DNA from: Polyangium sp. 6x1
GTDB lineage: Bacteria; Myxococcota_A; Polyangia; Polyangiales; Polyangiaceae
Direction: 5' to 3'
NCBI RefSeq assembly: GCF_029946515.1
Contig: NZ_JARZHH010000017.1
Coordinates: 115,671 to 179,670, forward strand
DNA: 64,000 bases
The notes under the pieces were generated by a model. It made no database searches and was not told the DNA's origin. It saw nothing but the letters and a program-made list of their open reading frames with translations. Shown one piece after another: positions 24,477 to 33,320 of this stretch. The position numbers and the translations under genes were made by a program. How positions within the stretch are numbered: the first letter of the stretch is position 1; every line of letters begins with the position of its first letter.

Positions 24477-25228
24477 CGGCGAAGATGGAGGCCCGGGATC
24501 TCGTCGTCCATTACCGCGAGAAAGTGGCGCTCCGGTCTGCGAGCCTCACGATTCCCGAGAACCAGGTGACCGCGCTGATTGGCCCCTCTGGCTGCGGCAA
24601 GAGCACATTCCTGCGGGCGCTGAACCGCATGCACGAGCTCCATGACGGCGTGCGGGTGACGGGCAAGGTCTACCTCGACGGCGCCGATATCCTCGACCCG
24701 CACGTGGACCCGGTGGAGGTGCGCCGGAAGGTCGGCATGGTCTTCCAGCGGTCGAACCCGTTCCCGAAAACGATCTTCGAGAACGTGGCGTATGGCTTGC
24801 GCGTGGCGGGCGAGCGGAATCGCGCCGTCCTCGAGTGCCGCGTGCACGAGTCGCTCGAAGCGGCCGCGCTCTGGGACGAGGTGAAGGACCGGCTGCACGA
24901 ATCCGCGCTCGAGCTCTCGGGCGGGCAACAGCAGCGCCTCTGCGTGGCGCGCGCCGTGGCCGTTCGGCCCGAGGTGCTCCTCATGGACGAGCCCGCCTCG
25001 GCCCTCGATCCCATTGCCACGGGGCGGATCGAGGAGCTCATCGTGGCGCTCAAGGAGAAATACACGATCGTGCTCGTCACGCACTCCATGCAGGAGGCGC
25101 GGCGGCTCAGCGATCAGGCTGCGTTCCTCTATATGGGCGAAATCGTCGAGGTGGCCCCCACGCCCGAGCTCTTCGAGGCTCCCCGGCAGCCGCGCACGCA
25201 GGCGTACCTGCGGGGTCACTTCGGCTGA
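24473..25228 (+). CDS. pstB: Phosphate ABC transporter ATP-binding protein PstB
   Basis: A 251-residue ATPase whose ATG at 24473 overlaps the pstA stop (ATGA). Walker A is GPSGCGKST, the signature is ELSGGQQQR, and Walker B is [13 protein letters not shown] with the H-loop in [15 protein letters not shown]. The PstB-specific [19 protein letters not shown] is present. Length is typical. It drives phosphate import through PstCA. No phoU or two-component genes follow; the next gene is on the opposite strand 24 bases away, so the operon ends here. Confidence 0.95.
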   Translation: MTAKMEARDLVVHYREKVALRSASLTIPENQVTALIGPSGCGKSTFLRALNRMHELHDGVRVTGKVYLDGADILDPHVDPVEVRRKVGMVFQRSNPFPKTIFENVAYGLRVAGERNRAVLECRVHESLEAAALWDEVKDRLHESALELSGGQQQRLCVARAVAVRPEVLLMDEPASALDPIATGRIEELIVALKEKYTIVLVTHSMQEARRLSDQAAFLYMGEIVEVAPTPELFEAPRQPRTQAYLRGHFG

Positions 25229-25252
25229 ATTGCGGAGCGGCGGGCGCCGATT

Positions 25253-25945
25253 TCAGAGCTGGCCGATCAGGATGAGGCCGACACGATCCGCGGAGGTCAT
25301 GGGCACGACGGCCAGCACGCGGGGGAGGGAAAGGCGCGAGGCCCTTTCGGCAGGCGCATCGACATCCTCCGTGGAGAGCACGGCGATATCGATCGCTGGA
25401 GCGGCCAGAACGCCAAGGAAACCGCCGAAGATGGCCGAGACGCCTGGAATGTCGTCGTGGCCCCAGGCGAGCCCCATCCCGGCGCCAATCCCGGCCATGA
25501 CCACGGGGAAGCCGAGATTCAGCGCGAGGCTGCCGAAGCCCTTGCCGACGTGACCGTGCGACCAGTGCACGATCGGCGGCACGAACGCCCGCAAGCCGAG
25601 GGTCACGGGCCCGAAGAGCGCGAGCTTCACCGTCGACAAGGGGAAGGCCACGATGTCGGCCGCGCCGATGCCGATCAAGGTTTGCCACCCATACCAGCGC
25701 TGGACCCGTGTCGAGGTCGGCGCGGCGCGCACGGAGGGCAGGGGCACGAGCGCCGGCGTATGTCCCACGGGTATCATCCGTGCATGATTCTTGGGGGAGG
25801 CGAATGGATACGTTGGAACGAACGGGGACATCGCGAGGCGCGTCGCGGGCGACGCCGCTGGGGTCGGAGGCGGCTCCGCGGCTCGCGCAGGGGCGATGCC
25901 CGCCCCGAAGGCAAGCGCGAAGGCAAGCATGGCCAGGCGTGTCAT
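25253..25945 (-). CDS. Exported hypothetical protein with hydrophobic segments
   Basis: A 230-residue protein with a Sec signal (LAMLAFALAFGAGIAPARAAEP), a Pro/Ala linker and then several moderately hydrophobic, glycine-rich stretches (TLIGIGAADIVAFPLSTVKL, VVMAGIGAGMGLAWG, IFGGFLGVLAAPAIDIAVL). These could be two or three membrane helices or a lipid-associated domain. No family recognised. Its 3' end faces pstB. No ribosome site stands out; the start is set by the signal peptide. Confidence 0.65.
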   Translation of the reverse strand: MTRLAMLAFALAFGAGIAPARAAEPPPTPAASPATRLAMSPFVPTYPFASPKNHARMIPVGHTPALVPLPSVRAAPTSTRVQRWYGWQTLIGIGAADIVAFPLSTVKLALFGPVTLGLRAFVPPIVHWSHGHVGKGFGSLALNLGFPVVMAGIGAGMGLAWGHDDIPGVSAIFGGFLGVLAAPAIDIAVLSTEDVDAPAERASRLSLPRVLAVVPMTSADRVGLILIGQL

Positions 25946-26278
25946 CCACGCGCTTATACCATTGCCGACAGCCTGTCAGCTATCCTTCCTTCGGTCCAAA
26001 TGCCTCGGGGCGCGCCAGGGTAGCAGCGTCGTGGGGTTCGTCGCGCTTGCGGCGCTCGGGGTGTTCGGGCTGTAGGTGCAGGGAACACCTTTTTCTGTCG
26101 ACACGGAAGAGCCCCATCCGGATGGGCGTTGCGCACGGCCTGGCGGGAACGCCATCAAGCTGCCGCCCTCGACGACAGAGAGGGGCGGCCTGCTTTGCTC
26201 GCACAATCGGCACGGCGTGCGTACCGGATGCTTCTTTCCGGGAGCCGTTGCCGTGATCATGGAACGGAGCGTACAGGA
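25946..26278. other. Intergenic region
   Basis: About 330 bases between divergent genes that should carry both promoters. Short frames here are out of keeping with the codon use of neighbours. I saw no tRNA-like fold, repeat or convincing sigma-54 site (a GGCAC...GCG string near 26206 has the wrong spacing). Confidence 0.35.
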
Positions 26279-26716
26279 ATGCGTTTTTTCGAAAAGGCGA
26301 GCTTGGTTGGTCTCTTTTTGACGGTCACGGCCTGTGGAGCCACTTCGGGTCCCGCGGGCGGCGGAGGCGGTGGTGGGGAGGGAGGCCAAGGAAGCGCGTC
26401 CACGAGCTCGGGGCCCGGCTCGTCTTCGAATTCGAGCAGCGGGTCGGGGGGCAATGGCGGAGGGGGCGGGGATGCGGCATGCGTGGAGGCATGCAACAAG
26501 TCAACGGCACTGGTCGCCGCGTTCGGGTGTAATGCAGACCCAACCAAATGCAATTGCAGCCCTGAATGCGCGGACGAGCTCTCCGCGTGGGTCGATTGCA
26601 TGCCGCAGCCCCAGGAGACCTCCGCGTGCTCGTGCAACGAAGCCAACGAGCTTTCCTGTGATGACACGGTATGCCAGGCGGAGGGGAAAGCCTTCCAGGA
26701 TTGCTACTACAAGTAG
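26279..26716 (+). CDS. Small Cys-rich lipoprotein
   Basis: A 145-residue protein from ATG 26279, close behind ACAGG. It has a lipoprotein signal (LVGLFLTVTACGAT), then a Gly/Ser-rich linker of about 45 residues and a compact Cys-rich domain with 11 to 12 cysteines (ACVEACNKS, FGCNADPTKCNCSPEC, SACSCNEANELSC, CQAEGKAFQDCYYK). The spacing suggests a disulfide-stabilised helical bundle. It is of the short Cys-domain lipoprotein kind common in myxobacteria. Function unknown. Confidence 0.7.
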   Translation: MRFFEKASLVGLFLTVTACGATSGPAGGGGGGGEGGQGSASTSSGPGSSSNSSSGSGGNGGGGGDAACVEACNKSTALVAAFGCNADPTKCNCSPECADELSAWVDCMPQPQETSACSCNEANELSCDDTVCQAEGKAFQDCYYK

Positions 26717-26747
26717 CCCGCCGAGACACCGTCGTCTGGTGGGCGCG

Positions 26748-26789
26748 CCTTCGGCCCCCCGCATCAAAGGCTTGCGGGGGGCGCGAAGG
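26748..26789. terminator. Bidirectional hairpin terminator candidate
   Basis: Between two convergent genes lies a strong stem: CCTTCGGCCCCCCGCA pairs with TGCGGGGGGC-G-CGAAGG around a 9-base loop, giving 16 pairs with one bulged G. It lacks a long U tract on either strand, so it may terminate weakly or protect 3' ends. Confidence 0.55.
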
Positions 26790-26794
26790 GGCGA

Positions 26795-28264
26795 TCACTC
26801 CGCAGCGCAGGGCATTGCGCGGAAAATACGGACGGCGCTGCCCTTCGTGCCCTTCGCGGCGAAGGCGACGCTGCCATCCGGGTAGGCGCGGAACGCCTGG
26901 TAACGATTGCCCGGCACGCCGGCGTCGAGCACGTCGCTCACGGCTTCGCCGGTCGCCACGTTCAGGACCTGGACGAACATCTTTCGATTTCCGTCGGAGG
27001 CCTTGAGATCCCCCGAGGCGGTCGAGGTCTCCCAGCCGGCGAGGAGGTACTTGTCGCCGTAATTCGCGAGGTAGGGCGCGCGCGCGTTCTCCCCGGCCTT
27101 GCCGGCGAGCACGATGTCCTTGTCGGCCGTCCCGCCGTTGAAATGCAGGAGGTGGACCTCGGCGAGGCCGTCGGCGAGGGCGGGCTGGCCATCTTGACGG
27201 TCGCTCGTCAGGGCCCAGTATCCGCCGTCGTGATCGAGGGCGACGTCGCTCAAATTCGCGTACGCGAGGTCGATCCCCTTGATCGTGGAGACGGCCGGGG
27301 CATAGGCGATCCGGTTGTTGTTGTCGGTCTTGCAGATGGTGACGTATTTCTTCGCGTCCGGATCCCAGGTGATGCGCTCGTAGCCGCTGTGGCTACAACC
27401 CCAATCGAACCCGCCGGAGATCGGCTCTCCGGCCGGGGAGACGACCTTCATGCGATCGCCTTGGTGGATGTTGATGCAGCCGCCTTGCGTGACGCTGATC
27501 GCCGCGCCGAAATAACCGGCGAAGTTCGTGCCATCCGAGGCGATGCGGCCGTGATGCGCGTACCACCAGATCATGAAGACGTCGGGGCCCGTCTTGCCGG
27601 TCGAATACGGGGGCAGGGCCGCGCTCGAGCTCGTGAGCTTCGTCGCCCAGGACTCGCTTTGGCCGTCGAAGCGCACCATGTACATGTCGTGGCATGCCAC
27701 GGGCGGGTTTGGCGGATTGCCGCAGAGGTTCGTCGGATCGCCGCAGTTGAGCGTCCCGCCGCCTTGGGCGTCGCGCGTGAGGAGGAGGACGCCGCCTTTG
27801 TCATCGGCATAGAGGTCGCCGAAATCGTGGGCGTCGATATCGACGAGGTCACCGACGAGCTTGTCGTTCACGTCGAGCTCGGCGACGTGGACCTTGTCGT
27901 CGCTCCCCATGAAGGCCAGGCGGGAGCCGCCAGACGGTTTGGGCGAAATCGCGAGGGGGCGGAGATTTACCTCGTCTTCGTTCTGGTCGACGGCGATGGG
28001 GAGCTCGACCTCGGTGACGGTCAGCGTCGGAGTGCTGCATTTGCCTTGCGTTGGGTTTCCGGTCATGCCTCCGCCGGAGCTCGAAGAGGCCCCACCCATG
28101 CCCGAGCTGCTCGAGCTTCCCCCTGCGCCGGCGGCATTTCCAGCGCCGCCGCTGCCCGGATCCCCGGAGCCCTTTTCGCCGCTGCAGGCGACGACGAGCG
28201 CGAGGGGCAACGCGAGGAGGACGGCCGTGAGGGGACGTGCGTGGGAAAAAATTCTAGCATTCAT
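26795..28264 (-). CDS. Large lipoprotein, probable beta-propeller, unknown function
   Basis: A 489-residue protein with a lipoprotein signal (LLALPLALVVACSGE) and a Gly/Ser-rich linker to about residue 75. The rest is beta-rich with repeating motifs such as GSRLAFMGSDDKVHVAELD, KGGVLLLTRDAQGGG, WALTSDRQDG and AYPDGSVAFAAKG, consistent with a six- or seven-bladed propeller. Cysteines occur in CGDPTNLCGNPP, GGCINIHQGD and FDWGCSHSGY. No catalytic motif recognised. The region upstream of the start is shared with the divergent MopE-motif lipoprotein. Confidence 0.7.
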   Translation of the reverse strand: MNARIFSHARPLTAVLLALPLALVVACSGEKGSGDPGSGGAGNAAGAGGSSSSSGMGGASSSSGGGMTGNPTQGKCSTPTLTVTEVELPIAVDQNEDEVNLRPLAISPKPSGGSRLAFMGSDDKVHVAELDVNDKLVGDLVDIDAHDFGDLYADDKGGVLLLTRDAQGGGTLNCGDPTNLCGNPPNPPVACHDMYMVRFDGQSESWATKLTSSSAALPPYSTGKTGPDVFMIWWYAHHGRIASDGTNFAGYFGAAISVTQGGCINIHQGDRMKVVSPAGEPISGGFDWGCSHSGYERITWDPDAKKYVTICKTDNNNRIAYAPAVSTIKGIDLAYANLSDVALDHDGGYWALTSDRQDGQPALADGLAEVHLLHFNGGTADKDIVLAGKAGENARAPYLANYGDKYLLAGWETSTASGDLKASDGNRKMFVQVLNVATGEAVSDVLDAGVPGNRYQAFRAYPDGSVAFAAKGTKGSAVRIFRAMPCAAE

Positions 28265-28439
28265 AAAGTGTCACTTTCGGGGCTTGGAGGGACGACAATC
28301 CGAAGGCGCAAAGGATACCACGCGCGTCCAGGGATGGGATGGCCTTGGGGAGATGCGGAAGGGAGCGGGGTCCTCGGGGGCTTGGAGGAGAGCGCGCCTC
28401 GTGATTGACATCCCGGTCGATGCCGCCGACCATCGAGGT

Positions 28440-29393
28440 ATGATCAAGCGTATCTTTTGCATGGTGCTGTTCGCGTCCGGGCTCGTCCACTGCTCGGGTG
28501 GCGAAAACGGGGCGACGTCCGGCCCCGGGGGGCAAGGGGGCGGCGCGGGGGGCGGGAGCGCAGGCGGGAGCGGAGGCATGAACGCGGGCGGCGGCGGAAT
28601 GGGAGGCGAAGGCGGCTTCCTCTTCCCGAGCGGCTCGGGGGGCGGGGGCGGGTCGTGCACGCCGGCGAGCGCGGTCGAGACGGTGTGCGACGGCAAGGAC
28701 GACGATTGCAATGGCCGCGTCGACGACGTCGACGTGGGCCAGGACGGGATCTGCGATTGCTTGCGGATCGGCATCGTCGGCAGCCCGGGGAGCAACCCCT
28801 CCTCGAACTTCCAGGCATGGCTCACGGCGCGAGGCACGAGCGTGGAGCGGACGCACCAGACGCCCGCGGAGGTCCTCGATGCTGCGCTCCTCGACAAATA
28901 CGACGTCATCATCTTCGATCGATTGGCACGGCCTTACACAGCCGAGGAGGCGAGCGCGCTCGCGGCGTGGGTGGAGACGCGGGGCGGGTTCGTCTCGATG
29001 ACCGGATATACCGACGCGGATCCGGATTTCTACACGAACACGCTGCTCGCCCCGTTCGGGCTCGCGTATCAGCCCGGGCTGCAGTCCGAGCCGGTGACGA
29101 TGTTCGCGGCGCATCCGGTGACGGCGGGCCTCTCGTCGGTGACGTTCCTCGGCGGATACGTGGTCGGGGACCTCGGCGGGAGCGGCGGCACGAGCACGGC
29201 GATCGGGAGCATCGCAGCGGGGCCCGTGGCGTTCGCGCACGAGCGGGGCAAGGGCCGGGCGGTGGTGTGGGGCGACGAGTGGATCGAATACGACAGCGAA
29301 TGGCAAGCGCTGCCCGAGATCGAAAAGCTCTGGGTCAACATCATCGCGTGGATCGGGCCGCAGGATAGCTGTCAGGTCACGGTGCCGAAATGA
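28440..29393 (+). CDS. Lipoprotein with MopE-like metal-binding motif and class I amidotransferase-like domain
   Basis: A 317-residue protein. The signal ends in the lipobox LVHCSG (Cys 18), followed by a 50-residue Gly-rich linker. Residues 83-96 read CDGKDDDCNGRVDD, the MopE-type putative metal-binding motif widespread in myxobacteria. From about residue 109 a Rossmann-like domain begins (RIGIVGSPGSN), with the fold of ThuA/DUF4350-type glutamine amidotransferase relatives: YDVIIFDRLARPYTAEEASAL, GGFVSMTGYTD, FAAHPVTAGLS, GKGRAVVWGDEWIEYD. No catalytic Cys is evident, so it probably binds a ligand rather than hydrolyses glutamine. Its last 17 bases overlap the convergent methyltransferase gene. 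Confidence 0.75.
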   Translation: MIKRIFCMVLFASGLVHCSGGENGATSGPGGQGGGAGGGSAGGSGGMNAGGGGMGGEGGFLFPSGSGGGGGSCTPASAVETVCDGKDDDCNGRVDDVDVGQDGICDCLRIGIVGSPGSNPSSNFQAWLTARGTSVERTHQTPAEVLDAALLDKYDVIIFDRLARPYTAEEASALAAWVETRGGFVSMTGYTDADPDFYTNTLLAPFGLAYQPGLQSEPVTMFAAHPVTAGLSSVTFLGGYVVGDLGGSGGTSTAIGSIAAGPVAFAHERGKGRAVVWGDEWIEYDSEWQALPEIEKLWVNIIAWIGPQDSCQVTVPK

Positions 29394-30234
29394 CGGCGCG
29401 CGCGCGGACCCTCCAGCAGGCCGCGGTATAACGGACGTCGGCTCCGTGCACGTAGGGATCGAACGCGGCGCGGACCGTTTCGATCACCTGCGTGCGCGTC
29501 TGCTCGTCCGCCGTTTGCAGGACCAGGCCGAGGGGACCGAGCCGGGTCAAGTAACGGACGAGCTCCTTCTCGGGCAGCGTGCAGGCAATATCGATCGGCT
29601 GGATGTCGATCTCGGCCCAGCCACTCTCCTCCAAGATCGTGGAGACTCGGCCGGCGTCCGCGAATGCGAATTGCCCCGGCGCGCCCGGTCGGCGGGCGGG
29701 GAGGTTTGGCAGGAGCGGCGCCGCGGCGCGCTCGGCCGTCGTCATGAACGGATTGTCTGCGGCGCTCCGCCAGGCGAAGAACTGGAGCTCGGCGTTGTCG
29801 CTCGCGGCGCGCCGCAGGTTCGCGAAGGCCCGGACAGGGTCTTCGAAAAACATGACGCCGAAGCGTGAAATGATCATGTCGAAGCTCGCGGGCTCGAACG
29901 CGTGGACCTGCGCGTCGGCGCGAAGAAAGCTCACCGGCGTGCCCTCCCGTTCGGCGCGTGCCCGGGCGGCGGCGATCATCGGATCCGAGATGTCGATGCC
30001 GACGCAGCGGCCCTTCGCGCCGAGCAGCCGCGCGGCGGCGAGCGTCGTCGCGCCCGTGCCGCAGCCGATGTCGAGCACCCGGCCTCCGGGACCGGCGGAG
30101 ACCGCGGAGGCGAGCAGGTCTTCGAACGGCTTGAACATCGAGTCGAGCAGCTCCTGCGCGTCGACCCAGGCACGTCCGGCGGGGCCGTTCCAAAGGGCCG
30201 TCTGTTCGTTCTCTGTGGGCTGTGTTGCGCTCAT
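29377..30234 (-). CDS. Class I SAM-dependent methyltransferase
   Basis: A 285-residue protein starting at ATG 30234, with GGAGA upstream. It has the Rossmann methyltransferase fold: motif I RVLDIGCGTGATTLA, the acidic ribose-binding residue in CVGIDISDPMI, and the motif FDMIISRFGVMFFEDP. The C-terminal third is a substrate-cap domain. It is close to UbiE/COQ5-like and small-molecule methyltransferases; the substrate is unknown. It is divergent from a MerR regulator with an operator between them, so it is probably that regulator's target. Confidence 0.85.
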   Translation of the reverse strand: MSATQPTENEQTALWNGPAGRAWVDAQELLDSMFKPFEDLLASAVSAGPGGRVLDIGCGTGATTLAAARLLGAKGRCVGIDISDPMIAAARARAEREGTPVSFLRADAQVHAFEPASFDMIISRFGVMFFEDPVRAFANLRRAASDNAELQFFAWRSAADNPFMTTAERAAAPLLPNLPARRPGAPGQFAFADAGRVSTILEESGWAEIDIQPIDIACTLPEKELVRYLTRLGPLGLVLQTADEQTRTQVIETVRAAFDPYVHGADVRYTAACWRVRARAVISAP

Positions 30235-30292
30235 GGGCGTCTCCTTCCTTGCTTGTTGCTTGCCACGACGAGGCGTGAGCTGCACCATGCCA

Positions 30293-30310
30293 GTTCAAGT
30301 CGACTTGAGG
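30293..30310. promoter_or_regulatory. SoxR-box-like operator of the MerR/methyltransferase divergon
   Basis: GTTCAAGTCGACTTGAGG contains a perfect 14-base palindrome (TCAAGTCGACTTGA, 30295-30308) and agrees with the E. coli soxS box CCTCAAGTTAACTTGAGG, as I recall it, at 14 of 18 positions. On the minus strand TTGACC (30314-30309) abuts it and CATGGT lies 19 bases further on. This is the long-spacer promoter layout typical of MerR-family activation and points toward the methyltransferase gene. Confidence 0.6.
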
Positions 30311-30316
30311 TCAAGC

Positions 30317-30760
30317 GTGAAAGACCTGGACATCGCCGAGGTGGCGCAGCGGTCCGGCGTGCCGGCTTCGGCGCTGCGGTTCTACGAGGAAAAGGGGCTG
30401 ATCGCCTCCGTCGGCAGGAGGGGCCTGCGCCGCCTGTTCGATCCCGGCGTCCTCGAGCGGCTGGCGATGATCGCGCTCGGTCGTGCCGCCGGTTTTTCGC
30501 TCGACGAGATAGCGCTCATGTTCGCGCCGGACGGGCAGCCGCGCATCGATCGGCGGATGCTCCTCGCAAAGGCGGAGGAGCTCGACAAGACGATCCGCGA
30601 GCTTTGCGCCATGCGCGACGGCCTGCGACACGCCGCTGCCTGCGCCGCGCCGAGCCACATGGAATGCCCCACCTTCCGCCGCATTCTGCGCGCCGCCGCG
30701 TCGGGAGCCATGGGAGCGAGACGGAAGAAGGCTCCGCGGCCGCGGAATGGCGAGGGCTGA
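30317..30760 (+). CDS. MerR-family transcriptional regulator
   Basis: A 147-residue protein. GTG 30317 is chosen because GAGG lies eight bases upstream, the protein then begins at the usual point (KDLDIAEVAQRSGVPASALRFYEEKGLI), and the palindromic operator falls outside the gene; an ATG at 30287 would place the operator inside it. The winged helix is followed by a coiled-coil dimer helix (RRMLLAKAEELDKTIREL). The C-terminal part has only two cysteines (ACAAPSHMECPTFRRIL), not the four that hold the SoxR iron-sulfur cluster. It likely senses a small molecule and controls the divergent methyltransferase. Confidence 0.85.
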   Translation: MKDLDIAEVAQRSGVPASALRFYEEKGLIASVGRRGLRRLFDPGVLERLAMIALGRAAGFSLDEIALMFAPDGQPRIDRRMLLAKAEELDKTIRELCAMRDGLRHAAACAAPSHMECPTFRRILRAAASGAMGARRKKAPRPRNGEG

Positions 30761-30889
30761 CGGGCACGTGACATGAATGCGATTCCGTAGGGTAATGGCC
30801 TCGAGGTCCGGGGCGAGGCTCACGCCGCTGCTTCGTCGCCACGGGCGAACGTAGCTCTCCGTCGAGGACGTGCTAGGGTCGCTCCCCCC

Positions 30890-33229
30890 ATGGATTCCAA
30901 TGCGACGCTGCACGACGCCCTCGCCGAGTTTTTCGCGCACTTTTCGTCGAATTTTCTCCAAGGGCAGCGTGAAGTCCCCTCGTTCACGGCGAGGCGCGTC
31001 GGGACGTCGATCGAAGTGGCCATCCAAAGAGCCGAGGGCGAGCCGATCGTCCTCCGCCAGCGGGGATCCGCCCTGTATCTCCTCGCCGGGCGGGTCTGGG
31101 CCGAGACCCGCGTCCACGAAGCGCACGGCCGCTCATGCCTTCTGCCGACGCTCACCCCCTATCCCGTTGGTTTCTCGACGCAATGGGCCAACTGGCAGAA
31201 CCTCCAAAATGCGGCGCTGCCCGCGGTCGGCCGGATCGCCCTGGCGCTCGATGAAGATGCGCACGAAGAGGCGGTCCTCCTCCTCCGGCACGTCATCGAC
31301 GTCGACTCCGGTTATTGGCTCGAGCTCGAGCACGCCGTGCCAAACGAGCTCCGGAAGGAGGCGCTCGCGGAGCTGTCCGAGCTCAAAGAGCGGACCCGCT
31401 CGACCTCTTCGCTCGGCGGCCATCTGAAAGCGCTCGCGCCTCACGCCACGAGCAGCGATCCTCGCGAGCGCCTCTTCGTGGCCAAGCATTATCGATACAC
31501 CACGAAGCACCTCTCGAATGACAATCACCTCACGTTCCTGAAAAACATCCAGCCTGCGCTCGACGCGTGGCTGAAAGAGGAGGACGGCGCCGTCTTCGAG
31601 ACGGCGGTGGGGATCGCCGAGATGCTCGGGTACAAGTTATTCAACCACTGCGCCTACGCTGAGGCCGAGCCTTGGCTGTCGACGGCCATCGATGCGGGGG
31701 TCGCCGGCGCGGAGCTCTTCCGCGCCCGCTGGGAATGCCGGCTGTATCTCGGTGACGAGCGCGCCGCCGCGGAGGATTGGCGCGCCGCCGAGCCGATCGG
31801 CGACCCGGCGCAAGGACTCTCGCTCGGCTTCTTTTTTCGTGGCGACCGGCAGGATCGAAGGGCGATTGGGCTCGCGCAGGTGGCGCGATCCCTCGGGAAG
31901 CTCGCAGGCGGGGAAGACCCCTGCCGCGATCGGCCGAAGACCAAAAAAGCCAAGCCGATCTCCGAGGCAGAGCGTTCGTCGCTCCTCACGAGGGCGCGCG
32001 TGCTTGCCGACGAGGCGGTCGGCATGATCGACGAGCGCGCGCGGGGGGACGAGGCGCGCGCCCGCGCCGGCGAGGGGGTCACGGAGCGCGGCTTCGAGGC
32101 GCGTATTTTCGCGGCGCGGGCCTTGGTCCGCGAAGGATCGGGAGACACGGCCGGCGCGCTCGACGATTATCGCCGGGCGCGTACGCTCGCCACCGCCGCC
32201 GGGCTCTCCTGGCACGGCGATCTGCATGGAGAGGACATCCGGCGCCTGGAGCAGGCGGGCAAAACGAACGGCGGCGCGATTCCGGAGAGCTTCGACCCCG
32301 TCTGGTTTCTCGCGAGCGAGCGCAGCGACGACGAACGCGGCCGAGCTGTCGCCGCGTGGGGCGCACAGCCCTGGCGTGGGGTCCCCGGCGCTCGCGAGCG
32401 CGGCGCGTCGATTCCGATCCCCTTCGTCCTGCTCAAGGAAATCGTCGATCACTCGGCGGCCCTGTGGAAGCTCGGCGAGGCTGACGGCGTGAAATTGCCC
32501 GATCGGCTCGAATTCGTGCAGCGGGCCCGGCCGCTCCTCGATCGCTTCGCCGACCGGCGCGACGCCGACCGTCTGGCGAGCGTCCTCGACGACGCGCACG
32601 AGATCGCGTTCGATGTCTTGCCCCGCCATGAAAAAGCCGAGCGCGCGCCGTTCTTCGCTTACCTGCGAGCGCTCGGCGACGCGGAAACGATCGACGAGGC
32701 GGTTGTCCTCTCCGCGCTCGGCGACGACGCGTGGGGGCGGCTCACGCGACGTCTCGAGGCCAAGCTCGACGAGCTCGACCCGCTGCGGGACGTTTTCGAC
32801 GCGACCGTGCGCGCCGGCGCGCCGATGGAGGCGGTCGCTGCGGCGCTCGCCGCGTACCGGGAGCTCTTCCGGAACGACTGGGGATCCTTCGGGACCCCGC
32901 GGCCGGCCTGGGTGAAGCTCGCCCAGCCGCTCGAACGAGCGGACGGCGCGAAGCTCTCCGCGGCGCTCATCGAATGCATCCGCCGCGAGCAATCCGTGCC
33001 GGGGTATTACGGTTTGCAGCGCATGCCCGCGAAGTACCTCTGGCCGCTCTTCTACGCGTGGCACCCTGCGACCGAGGAATTCCTGAACGAGGTGCTCGCG
33101 GGAAAACTCGACAATGGAAAGAGCCTCTCCGCGACGCAACGCAAGGCGCGCCTCGAATGCCTCGCCTGGTTTGCCGCGGAGAAAAAGCTCACCAAGCTCG
33201 ACGCGGCGCTCGCGAAGAGGCGCCGGTAG
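30890..33229 (+). CDS. Large hypothetical protein, helical, TPR-like
   Basis: A 779-residue soluble protein with no signal or membrane helix. The N-terminal 150 residues are mixed alpha/beta (SFTARRVGTSIEVAIQRAEG). The remainder is largely helical with solenoid-like pairs, for example FETAVGIAEMLGYKLFNHCA, AEPWLSTAIDAGVAGAELF and SGDTAGALDDYRRARTLA, which resemble degenerate tetratricopeptide repeats. A Lys-rich segment (RPKTKKAKP) interrupts it near residue 355. I do not recognise a family. It precedes the DUF2169/type VI block on the same strand by 91 bases, so an association is possible but unproven. Confidence 0.65.
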   Translation: MDSNATLHDALAEFFAHFSSNFLQGQREVPSFTARRVGTSIEVAIQRAEGEPIVLRQRGSALYLLAGRVWAETRVHEAHGRSCLLPTLTPYPVGFSTQWANWQNLQNAALPAVGRIALALDEDAHEEAVLLLRHVIDVDSGYWLELEHAVPNELRKEALAELSELKERTRSTSSLGGHLKALAPHATSSDPRERLFVAKHYRYTTKHLSNDNHLTFLKNIQPALDAWLKEEDGAVFETAVGIAEMLGYKLFNHCAYAEAEPWLSTAIDAGVAGAELFRARWECRLYLGDERAAAEDWRAAEPIGDPAQGLSLGFFFRGDRQDRRAIGLAQVARSLGKLAGGEDPCRDRPKTKKAKPISEAERSSLLTRARVLADEAVGMIDERARGDEARARAGEGVTERGFEARIFAARALVREGSGDTAGALDDYRRARTLATAAGLSWHGDLHGEDIRRLEQAGKTNGGAIPESFDPVWFLASERSDDERGRAVAAWGAQPWRGVPGARERGASIPIPFVLLKEIVDHSAALWKLGEADGVKLPDRLEFVQRARPLLDRFADRRDADRLASVLDDAHEIAFDVLPRHEKAERAPFFAYLRALGDAETIDEAVVLSALGDDAWGRLTRRLEAKLDELDPLRDVFDATVRAGAPMEAVAAALAAYRELFRNDWGSFGTPRPAWVKLAQPLERADGAKLSAALIECIRREQSVPGYYGLQRMPAKYLWPLFYAWHPATEEFLNEVLAGKLDNGKSLSATQRKARLECLAWFAAEKKLTKLDAALAKRRR

Positions 33230-33320
33230 CTCTTCGGCCGGCGGGTCGTGATGCGCGTAGCTGCCGCGCACGTCGCGCGGCAGCTTTCATATCGGTGTCG
33301 CTTCGCGGTAGGCTGCGCCC

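Noticed and set aside
26199..26220. Possible sigma-54 promoter (GGCAC...GCG)
   Set aside because: GG to GC spacing is eight bases instead of ten.
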